Source: Phycisphaerae bacterium (GTDB taxonomy: Bacteria > Planctomycetota > Phycisphaerae > JAJVII01). From it: a DNA stretch of 64,000 nt. Position numbers and translations under genes: made by a program. Where the stretch lies: assembly GCA_022072085.1 (NCBI GenBank), contig JAJVII010000015.1, forward strand, positions 186,001 to 250,000, in the 5' to 3' direction. Each line of letters opens with the position of its first letter. The first letter of the stretch is position 1. Below the pieces are notes generated by a model. The model saw only the letters and a program-made list of their open reading frames with translations. It was not told the origin of the DNA and did not search any database. Positions 54,522-61,921 of this stretch are shown here, piece by piece.

Positions 54522-57500
54522 TCAAAAGCGCATGATGAGCGAGTCAGCCGGGTAGCGGTGCTCGGGCCAGAGGGGCTCGGGCTGGGTGGTCGGCGATTCG
54601 GGCTGGGTCGTCGGCGACGGGGGCGGCGCTGCCAGCCAGGCCCGCCAGTTGCGGGCGAGGAAGTCGTGGAACCTCGCCAGCGAGCCGGCCTGCCGATAAC
54701 CCGACCGCTCGTACCACCCCATCGCGGCGTCGTCGCGGCCCTGCTCTGCCAGCAGGAACGTCGCCAGCACCGCCGCCGCACGCTCGGCGCCTGGGCGGTG
54801 CGAGCGATCGACCTCATCCAGGGCCTCCAACGCCCCGCGCAAGTGGCCCATCGCCTCGTCCGCAGGCCCGCCGGCCTGCTGCCAGGCGAGTTGGGCCAAC
54901 TCCAGGTGCAGGATCACGCGTTGCAGCGCGAACCGCCGCCCGTCCCGATCGTACATCGCCACCGCCCGCGCCAGCCAGCCGCGTGCCTCGGCCAGGTAGT
55001 CCGTCTGGCCAGGCAGCCCCACCAGGCCCTGCCGGCCGAGCACGAGGTGTGCCAGCAGCGCCCGCTCCGCGAGCAGCCGGAACATCTGCGGCGCCCGCCG
55101 CGCCTGCGGGTCTTCGACCAGCAGGTCGGCGGACCCGGCCGCCAGCCGGGCCTCGGCCTGTATCGCCCGATCGGCCACCTGCCGCCAGTCCTGCGACGAC
55201 ATCTCGTGCTCCAGCCGCGCCAGCGCGTCGTAGAACTGCGCCGGCATCATCAGCGCCGGCAGCGATCCGGCCGAGCGGCCCTGCGAACGCCCGGCGTCGG
55301 ACAGCCGGGTCCACTCCAGCCCCGCGTCGCGGATGCCGTCAGCCAGCAGAACCAGACGCTGCGGCGTGGGAATCGCAACACCGGCGTAACGCACGAAGCG
55401 CGTCGCATCGAACACCTGTCCGACATCGCCCAGATACTTTACAGCGAGTTCCATCGGATCGCCGATAGCGCAGCGCATCAGCACCCCTTCCAGATCGTTC
55501 GGCCGATCGGCCAGGTGCTCGTCCAGCAGGGCGGCTGCGCTCTTGAGCGATTCCCGCATCTCGCTGGCGATCACCTGGGCGTGCCACCCCGTCAGCGCCC
55601 GGCCTTGGAACGCCATCAGCCGCAGCCGGGCCATCGCGACCGCGGCGTCGTCGGGCGCCTGCGGATGCACGCGGCGGATCGTGGCATGCAGGACGCGGGC
55701 TTTCTCGATCTCGTCGACCCACAGCCCGCTCGTGTGCACGTCCACGGCGCCCGCGCGCCCGCCGTTGAGGCGTATCGCCCACTGCTGCCGCGCCGCCCGC
55801 TCGATGCTCCAACTCACCGGATCGACGATGGCCGCCGCCTGCAATCGCAGCGCCGCAAGGCGCAGCGGCGTAGACATCGTCCACCGCGCAGCCATCGCGG
55901 CCCGCTCCTGCCGCCGCACGATCGCATCCTGGAACCGACGGGCCAGCGGCTCGGCCTGCTCGCGGAGATCGGCCCGGTCATCTTGCTGCGACGTCGGCGA
56001 AGGGCGGGGGGCCAGTTCCTGCAACTCCCCTGCCAGCGCGCTGATCTCCGTCGGATCGTCAACCGTCGCCCGGTAGTAGTTCCGCGCCGCCCGCCAGTCC
56101 TGCGCCACGATCGTTCCCACAGCCACGAGCACCATGAGCGCCCCAGCCAGGAAGCTCAGCCCGCCGTGGTAGAAGCCCCAGCGGTATTCGTCGTCGCCGC
56201 GGCCGCGCTCCTCGCGCCCCGACCACCGCACCGCCGCCACGACCAGTCCCGCCCAGCCGGCCGCCACCGCCGGGAACACCCATTGCGCCATCGACGACGC
56301 GAAGAATTCCTGCACGCCCATCGCCGCCAGTCCGCCGGCCAGCCCGGCCAGCAGCCAGCGGTGCTCACCTCGCCGGCACGCAACGGCCGCCCGCGTCAGG
56401 GCCGACCACAGCAGCGCCGCGACGACGGCCAGCAGCGCAATCCCCACAGCCCCGAAGTCGGTCAACTGCTCCAGCCACAGGCTGCCCGCGTCGGCCACCG
56501 GCCGATCCGCCCAACGCGGGTCCGACTCGGCCCGCTCAGCCGCCACGCCGTCGGCCAGCAGCCGGAACCCCTCGCCGCCGTGACCGACGACCGCCCTGGC
56601 GGCGAACAGCCGGGCCGCCATCTCCCACTGTGCCGACTCCACCAGCGGCTCGTCCGGCTGGTAGTGCCGTGCCGTCAGGCGGCCGTCGGTCGCCGGCGAG
56701 GGCGTCACGCGCGTCCGCCCGTCGCCGATCGCCAGCAGCAGGCCCACGCTGACCGCCGCGCCGGCCGCGAGCATCGCCCATCGCTTCTTCCCGTCGACCA
56801 GCAACGCCGCAAACACGCCCAGCCCGACCGGCAGGGCGATCGCCGTCGCCAGCATCGCCCCGGTCGAGCAGAGCCTCACCGTCCCGCCCATCAGCCCGCC
56901 CAACGCCAGCAGCAATGCCAGCCCCGCCGCCGTCCGCGCTGACCGGTCGTCTTCGCACCGGGGCAGGATCAGACGGTCGATCCGCCGCACGACGCCGCCC
57001 AGCGCGATCACCAGCGCCGGAAGCAGCACGCCGGCCAGTTCCTTTGAGTCGCCCATGAAAAGCTGGAGCGGCCGCCACGGCCCCCGCTCGTGCCGATACC
57101 AGAGTTCCAGCACGCAGCAGACCGACGCCAGCGCCACCCACCCGCCGGCCGCCACGCGCGTCAGCGTCCGGTTCAGCGACAGGCCGACCGCGGTGGCCAG
57201 CGCCGCAAGGAACCCCGCCCGGGCCACCCACACGACCGACTCCCGCGGCGCGTGCGACCAGAACGCGGCCAGCCCCGTCCAGGCGAAGTAACCCGCCAGC
57301 GCGATCAGCACCCAGGCCGACGGCGTCGGATGTCGCCAGGGGATCGCATGGCCGACCGCCCCGGCATCGGCGGGCGGCTCGGCGTCAGCGGCGCGGAGCA
57401 GTTCGTCGCGCTCGGCGAACGAGACGCCGGGCGATCGGCCGACGCGGCCGTTGGCGCCGCCCGCGTCGTCGCCGACATCGCGCCCCCGCGCGGGCCGGCG

Positions 57501-57776
57501 GCGCAGGCTGAGCCCCCAGGCCACCAGCGCGAACACCGCGATCATCGTCGCGCCGCCGCGGAAGATGAGCCCCTTGACGTCGTTGCCGCCGAAGGTGGGC
57601 CAGGCGTAGTCGAGATTGAGCGTCTTGAGCAGCGAGTTGAGGACCGAGCCGTCGGCCCAGGCGATGCGGTCGGGGTGGTCAGACTTGCCCGGGGCCGGCG
57701 AGTTGCCGACCAGCAGCGCCCCCGCCCACAGCAGCAGCAACAGGACCAGGATGACCTTGCGTGCGCTGTGAACCAT
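54522..57776 (-). CDS. Large polytopic membrane protein, O-antigen-ligase-like N-terminus with helical-repeat C-terminus
   Basis: A 1084-residue protein. Roughly residues 1-560 hold about a dozen transmembrane helices with an O-antigen ligase/polymerase-like layout (PSAWVLIALAGYFAWTGLAAF; WLEQLTDFGAVGIALLAVVA). About 600-1060 is a soluble helical region reminiscent of TPR repeats. It ends in SPTTQPESPTTQPE. I infer a surface polysaccharide role, but no gene cluster supports it and the substrate is unknown. The ribosome site is weak. Confidence 0.7.
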   Translation of the reverse strand: MVHSARKVILVLLLLLWAGALLVGNSPAPGKSDHPDRIAWADGSVLNSLLKTLNLDYAWPTFGGNDVKGLIFRGGATMIAVFALVAWGLSLRRRPARGRDVGDDAGGANGRVGRSPGVSFAERDELLRAADAEPPADAGAVGHAIPWRHPTPSAWVLIALAGYFAWTGLAAFWSHAPRESVVWVARAGFLAALATAVGLSLNRTLTRVAAGGWVALASVCCVLELWYRHERGPWRPLQLFMGDSKELAGVLLPALVIALGGVVRRIDRLILPRCEDDRSARTAAGLALLLALGGLMGGTVRLCSTGAMLATAIALPVGLGVFAALLVDGKKRWAMLAAGAAVSVGLLLAIGDGRTRVTPSPATDGRLTARHYQPDEPLVESAQWEMAARLFAARAVVGHGGEGFRLLADGVAAERAESDPRWADRPVADAGSLWLEQLTDFGAVGIALLAVVAALLWSALTRAAVACRRGEHRWLLAGLAGGLAAMGVQEFFASSMAQWVFPAVAAGWAGLVVAAVRWSGREERGRGDDEYRWGFYHGGLSFLAGALMVLVAVGTIVAQDWRAARNYYRATVDDPTEISALAGELQELAPRPSPTSQQDDRADLREQAEPLARRFQDAIVRRQERAAMAARWTMSTPLRLAALRLQAAAIVDPVSWSIERAARQQWAIRLNGGRAGAVDVHTSGLWVDEIEKARVLHATIRRVHPQAPDDAAVAMARLRLMAFQGRALTGWHAQVIASEMRESLKSAAALLDEHLADRPNDLEGVLMRCAIGDPMELAVKYLGDVGQVFDATRFVRYAGVAIPTPQRLVLLADGIRDAGLEWTRLSDAGRSQGRSAGSLPALMMPAQFYDALARLEHEMSSQDWRQVADRAIQAEARLAAGSADLLVEDPQARRAPQMFRLLAERALLAHLVLGRQGLVGLPGQTDYLAEARGWLARAVAMYDRDGRRFALQRVILHLELAQLAWQQAGGPADEAMGHLRGALEALDEVDRSHRPGAERAAAVLATFLLAEQGRDDAAMGWYERSGYRQAGSLARFHDFLARNWRAWLAAPPPSPTTQPESPTTQPEPLWPEHRYPADSLIMRF

Positions 57777-57956
57777 GCCGCCGTTTTACCCCCCTGTCCG
57801 GCCACCGTCCACGGGAAACAGAGGCCGGGGGAAATGTCGAATGTCGAGTGCCCAATGGCGAATGAAAGAACGGAACCGCTGGAACGATCCGGGGGATTGG
57901 GCCGGTCTTCGGCGTCACCTTCGCGACGGGCGCGGACACGGCCATGCCGCCGCCGG

Positions 57957-59060
57957 TCAGCCCTCAGCGGGGGCGTGGGTGAGGGATCGGCCGGCCCGCA
58001 GGAACGGAATCACTCGGACGTGCACCACCGCCGATCGGTCGGCATAAGCGAGCAGCGTGTCCACGGCCATTCGGCCCATCGCCTTGCCGTCGCCGCTGAG
58101 CCGGGCAACCGACGGCGGGGCCGAGGAGTAGCTGGCCCCGCCGATCATCACCACGCTCAACCGGCTGGGGATGCGCAGCCCGACCATCCGAGCGCCCCGC
58201 CGGATGGCATCGTACGACGCCATCTTGCTCACCAGCGCCGTCGGCGGCGGATTGACGTCCAACAGGTCGGCCACCTGCTCGGCCGTCAGCAGGTGGCTCT
58301 CGTCAGTGAGAGTCTGCGGGCATCGCTCCAGGGCGATGTCCAGTTGCTCAAGTCCCAGCCGCACGCCCTCCAGGCTCTGCGAGTTGACGTTGTCGCCCGA
58401 GCCGGCAGCCGCAAGCACCAGCCCGATCCGCCGATGGCCCAGCCGCCCCAGACGCTGCATCAGTTCGATCATCCCGCTGCGCCAGTCGAACGTGATCGTG
58501 TGGTGCAGGCCGTTGGCCGACAGGTCGTCGGCGAAGACCGCGTGGATGTCGCGGCGGCGCAGCGCCCGCAAACCGGCCGCATCGACCGTCGAACCCAGGA
58601 AGACGGCCCACGTGCCCGGCGGCATCGACTCGATAACGCGGCGGGTGAATCGCGGGTGCGGCGGCACGCCCAGCGGCGTCTCGCTGCCGCGGATGTCCGC
58701 CGGCACATGATGGCGGCGGCAGGCCTGCCGCACGCCGGAGATGAACTGCGTCTGGAACGGGCTGTCCGGCCGATTACGCGACTGGTAGCTGTTGATCAGC
58801 GTAATGGATGTCGGCCGTCGGCCTGGCCCTGCCGACGTGGCGGCCGATGATTGCGAGACGTAGGTCCGCCGCGGGTTGGGGCGATAGAGCACGCCTTCGC
58901 CGACCAGCAGGTCCATCGCCCGCCAGGCGGTCTTGGGATCGACGCCGAGTTCCTTAGCCAGCCGCTGCACGCCGGGCATCGCGCCGGTGTATCGCCCGCC
59001 GCTGATGCGGCGTTGTAGTTCCTTGGCCAACTCGATGTATTTGACGGGCCGACCGGGCAT
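57957..59060 (-). CDS. GntR-type HTH regulator with LacI-like ligand-binding domain
   Basis: A 367-residue regulator: a GntR-type winged helix (about 1-70, PGVQRLAKELGVDPKTAWRA) followed by a periplasmic-binding-type domain (about 80-360, VDAAGLRALRRRDIHAVFAD; RRIGLVLAAAGSGDN), the architecture of AraR-type sugar repressors. The promoter region holds a 15-base palindrome (59139-59153) that could be its operator. It is divergent from the PEP-CTERM genes and may regulate them or a distant sugar operon. Confidence 0.85.
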   Translation of the reverse strand: MPGRPVKYIELAKELQRRISGGRYTGAMPGVQRLAKELGVDPKTAWRAMDLLVGEGVLYRPNPRRTYVSQSSAATSAGPGRRPTSITLINSYQSRNRPDSPFQTQFISGVRQACRRHHVPADIRGSETPLGVPPHPRFTRRVIESMPPGTWAVFLGSTVDAAGLRALRRRDIHAVFADDLSANGLHHTITFDWRSGMIELMQRLGRLGHRRIGLVLAAAGSGDNVNSQSLEGVRLGLEQLDIALERCPQTLTDESHLLTAEQVADLLDVNPPPTALVSKMASYDAIRRGARMVGLRIPSRLSVVMIGGASYSSAPPSVARLSGDGKAMGRMAVDTLLAYADRSAVVHVRVIPFLRAGRSLTHAPAEG

Positions 59061-59138
59061 GGGGCGGGCTCCAATGGGCGATCGGACTTCGTGGCCGGGC
59101 GGTCCGGCGCGGCGGGAAGTCCTGCAATCCGACTTTCA

Positions 59139-59153
59139 TTTATACCATACAAA
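59139..59153. promoter_or_regulatory. Candidate operator palindrome
   Basis: TTTATA-CCA-TACAAA is symmetric apart from one base pair, and sits 80 bases before the regulator start on the minus strand. Confidence 0.4.
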
Positions 59154-59332
59154 CAGGCCCCATGTGTTGCTTTCCGTCAACATGAATGGGGGGCGTGTTG
59201 AGGTTCCGCAACAAGCCGGTCGGCAAGCGACGGAAATCACCGTCGGACCGACTCCCGGTAACGCTATGTAAGTGTAGTATCTATAATGCTTTGAAGTACA
59301 TAATCACATCGGTTCCATTTTTTTGCCTGAGC

Positions 59333-59348
59333 TGGCACGCGGTTTGCA
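59333..59348 (+). promoter_or_regulatory. Sigma-54 promoter of the PEP-CTERM genes
   Basis: TGGCAC at 59333-59338 and TTTGCA at 59343-59348 match the -24/-12 consensus, with exactly ten bases between GG (59334-59335) and GC (59346-59347). The ribosome site and the first PEP-CTERM start lie about 100 bases downstream. Confidence 0.8.
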
Positions 59349-59456
59349 CTGGAGTTGTGTGCGCACGGGGCCTTGCCAGAGGACCCGCATGGGATGAGTG
59401 ACAGAACGCTTCCCGAAGAGAGCTCCGGCGGAGGAGCGACCGAAAGGAGAACAGAC

Positions 59457-60671
59457 ATGAGGAAAACAGACACGAGGCTAGCCGCCAAGATCGTCCTGAG
59501 CACGCTGCTGCTGTCGGTTTCGCAGGCGACGGCGGCGCTGGACTACTTCGTCGTCTCCTCCCAGACCAATGACAAGGCCCACGTGTTCACCTACGACACG
59601 GTGACCAAGAGCCTGAGCTACGTGGCGGGCACGTCGCTGTTCGGGACGGCCAACACACCCACGCACGTCAGTTCGCTGCCGGGGTACGGGTTCATGGTCA
59701 GCCAGTCCGGGTCGGGTCAGCCGTGGGAGGGCATCGAGCGGTTTACCACTTCCGACCAGTCGACCTGGACCAGCGACATGAAACTGGGGCTCTTCGGCGA
59801 GACCGGCGCGGGCGAATTCTTCGACACCACCCAGCGCACCGGCACGGCCACGACCGACCCGGGCAGCCCCAGCGCCGCGGCCCTGCTCAATGGGGTCACC
59901 CTGGTGGCCGACGCCCGCGCGCAGAACTCCAACGCCCGCTACTTCGGCCTGCTGGACACCTCGTCGCTCTCGGGCGCGGTGACTGGTCCGTTCCTGGTCG
60001 AGGGCAACCTGTCCGACAGCGGCGGCGATGCCGGGAACAAGTTCGACGTGGTCGGCACGCAACTGGGCGCGACCAACCGGTTCATCATCACCTCCAGCAA
60101 GACCAACGATGACGTCATGGTCTACAACCAGGACGGCACGCTCAAGGGAACGCTGACGCCGCCGGCCACCGACGCCAGGCGCGGCGTGGGCAACTTCAAG
60201 CAATCGGCCCGCGGCGACCAGGTCCTCATGGTCGAGGGCAACCAGGCGCAGTATTCGACGCTCAAGATCTCCGCCCGCTCGGTCGCTGACGGCGACTTCA
60301 ACAGCCTGATGTTCGGTTTCAACTACTCCCCGAGCGGCAGTGCGCAGCAGTTCATCAGCACGATTCCCAACGACATCGACGGCACCGAGAGCGGGCTAAT
60401 CATGGTCATGGGCATGACCCGCGGCGCCGCCGGCGACAGGGTGGGCGTCCTGTTCTTCCAGACCACCGACGGCGGGACGACCTGGACCCCGACGACCAGC
60501 GGCCCGATGCTTCTCCAGAACGCCGCCGGCGCCCCGTCGGGCGTCACCGGCGACTCCATGGCGGCCCTGTTCGCCGCCCCCGTCACGGTCCCCGAACCGG
60601 CGACGATGAGCCTGCTGGCGCTGGGCGGACTGGGGCTGATCGGGGCGGGACTGCGGCGGCGCAGCAGGTAA
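59457..60671 (+). CDS. PEP-CTERM secreted protein of unknown function
   Basis: A 404-residue exported protein: a signal peptide (about 1-27, KIVLSTLLLSVSQATAA), a repetitive beta-rich domain resembling a propeller (TNDKAHVFTYDTVTKSLSYV), and a C-terminal PEP-CTERM sorting signal (VPEPATMSLLALGGLGLIG, then RRR) for exosortase processing. AAGGAG precedes the ATG at 59457. It follows a sigma-54 promoter and is probably co-transcribed with the next gene. Confidence 0.87.
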   Translation: MRKTDTRLAAKIVLSTLLLSVSQATAALDYFVVSSQTNDKAHVFTYDTVTKSLSYVAGTSLFGTANTPTHVSSLPGYGFMVSQSGSGQPWEGIERFTTSDQSTWTSDMKLGLFGETGAGEFFDTTQRTGTATTDPGSPSAAALLNGVTLVADARAQNSNARYFGLLDTSSLSGAVTGPFLVEGNLSDSGGDAGNKFDVVGTQLGATNRFIITSSKTNDDVMVYNQDGTLKGTLTPPATDARRGVGNFKQSARGDQVLMVEGNQAQYSTLKISARSVADGDFNSLMFGFNYSPSGSAQQFISTIPNDIDGTESGLIMVMGMTRGAAGDRVGVLFFQTTDGGTTWTPTTSGPMLLQNAAGAPSGVTGDSMAALFAAPVTVPEPATMSLLALGGLGLIGAGLRRRSR

Positions 60672-60780
60672 GACGGCAACCCGGCACGACAGACCGTCGA
60701 TGCCGGCATAGTGGCAGGTAATGGAGAGAGAAGACGCGTCCGGCCCTGGCCGGATCGACGAACAACGGAAAGGAAAGGCC

Positions 60781-61692
60781 ATGCGTATCGCCGCGTCGCT
60801 CAGCATTGTGCTCCTGACGCTCCTCAGCGGAACCGTCAGGGCGGCTCTGGTTCCCACGGCCCTGACCGGGAGCGAACCGGAGACCGTCGCCCTCTACAAC
60901 TTCAACGAATTCTCCGGTAACGACGTTGTCATCAGTGCTGGCGCCCTCCAGGATGCCTCAGCCAATAACCTCGACGGCACGCACGCCACGACCCGCGTTT
61001 ACACCAACTCGCTGAGCGGCTTCGGTGAGGAGATGCGGATCAGCACGAGCGACATCCGACTGCCAGGCGGCAGTCTGACTTCCTCCTTCTTCCAGGGTGA
61101 CTTCACGATCGAGGCCTGGATCAAGGTCGACGGCCTGACCAAGACGACCGGAAACGTCGGCCAGGTGATCACGACGACCCAGCGGTTCTTCAACAGCCGC
61201 TCCAGCAGCATCGGCTGGATCTTCCAACTGGCCACGGACGGGACCGCCAACAAGCTCCAGGTCCACAACGGCTCGGCGTTCTCCGACGCGATCACCGGCT
61301 TTACGCTGCCGACCAGCGGCTGGACGCACTGGGCGATGGTGTTCACCAACACCAACCCCGGCAGCACCGACTCGGCCTACTCTGTCCAGTTCTACGTGAC
61401 CGACCCGAGCGTGGACACCGAACCCAACCTCATCGGCACGTTCAATCTCAACCCGACAGCCAGCACGACCTCGCTGGCCGCCATCGCCCTGGCCTTCACC
61501 GGCGACGCCACCTTCTCTTTCGCCCCGAACATCGACTCGGTGCGGATTGACGACGTGCGCGTCAGCAACGTCGCCCTGACGACCTTCGCCGCCCTCGGAC
61601 AGACCACTTCCATCCCCGAGCCTGCGACACTGGGCCTGCTGGCCCTGGGCGGCCTGGGACTGGCCGGGGCGGCCCGGCGGCGGCGTCACTGA
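60781..61692 (+). CDS. PEP-CTERM LamG-like secreted protein
   Basis: A 303-residue exported protein: signal peptide (MRIAASLSIVLLTLLSGTVR), a concanavalin-A/LamG-like domain at about 40-260 (FTIEAWIKVDG; GWTHWAMVF; IDDVRVSNVAL) that binds glycans in other proteins, and a PEP-CTERM anchor (IPEPATLGLLALGGLGLAG, then RRRR). GGAAAGG precedes the ATG. It lies 109 bases after the first PEP-CTERM gene. Confidence 0.88.
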   Translation: MRIAASLSIVLLTLLSGTVRAALVPTALTGSEPETVALYNFNEFSGNDVVISAGALQDASANNLDGTHATTRVYTNSLSGFGEEMRISTSDIRLPGGSLTSSFFQGDFTIEAWIKVDGLTKTTGNVGQVITTTQRFFNSRSSSIGWIFQLATDGTANKLQVHNGSAFSDAITGFTLPTSGWTHWAMVFTNTNPGSTDSAYSVQFYVTDPSVDTEPNLIGTFNLNPTASTTSLAAIALAFTGDATFSFAPNIDSVRIDDVRVSNVALTTFAALGQTTSIPEPATLGLLALGGLGLAGAARRRRH

Positions 61693-61737
61693 ACTGCCGA
61701 ATTGCAGGATCACCTCCTCCGATCCGGCGGAAGCAAG

Positions 61738-61766
61738 AGGCCCGGCTCCCAAGGCCCGGGCCTTTT
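61738..61766 (+). terminator. Terminator after the PEP-CTERM genes
   Basis: AGGCCCG (61738-61744) pairs with CGGGCCT (61757-61763) around a 12-base loop, followed by TTTT. It lies 46 bases past the second PEP-CTERM stop. Confidence 0.7.
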
Positions 61767-61921
61767 CGTTGCGCTCGTCGCACGGTCCGGGCGTCACCCG
61801 CCCGCGCGGGCGCGGTTTAATCCTCCACGGGTTTCGTCCTGCGCCGCGACCTGCGCATTGATGCGCGGCCGGGGGGGCGGATATCATGGGGCTCCCTGTC
61901 CCACCCCGAAGGAGCCGCGAC

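Larger units (their letters stand above)
59061..59456. promoter_or_regulatory. Divergent control region with AT-rich island
   Basis: 396 bases without a gene between the GntR/LacI-type regulator and the first PEP-CTERM gene. It contains a palindrome at 59139-59153, an AT-rich stretch (about 59260-59325) with TGTA-n-TACA words that could be an enhancer site, and the sigma-54 promoter at 59333-59348. Confidence 0.6.

Noticed and set aside
59282-59287. TATAAT at 59282 as a sigma-70 promoter for the PEP-CTERM gene
   Set aside because: No -35 hexamer at a suitable distance, and a full sigma-54 promoter lies closer to the gene.
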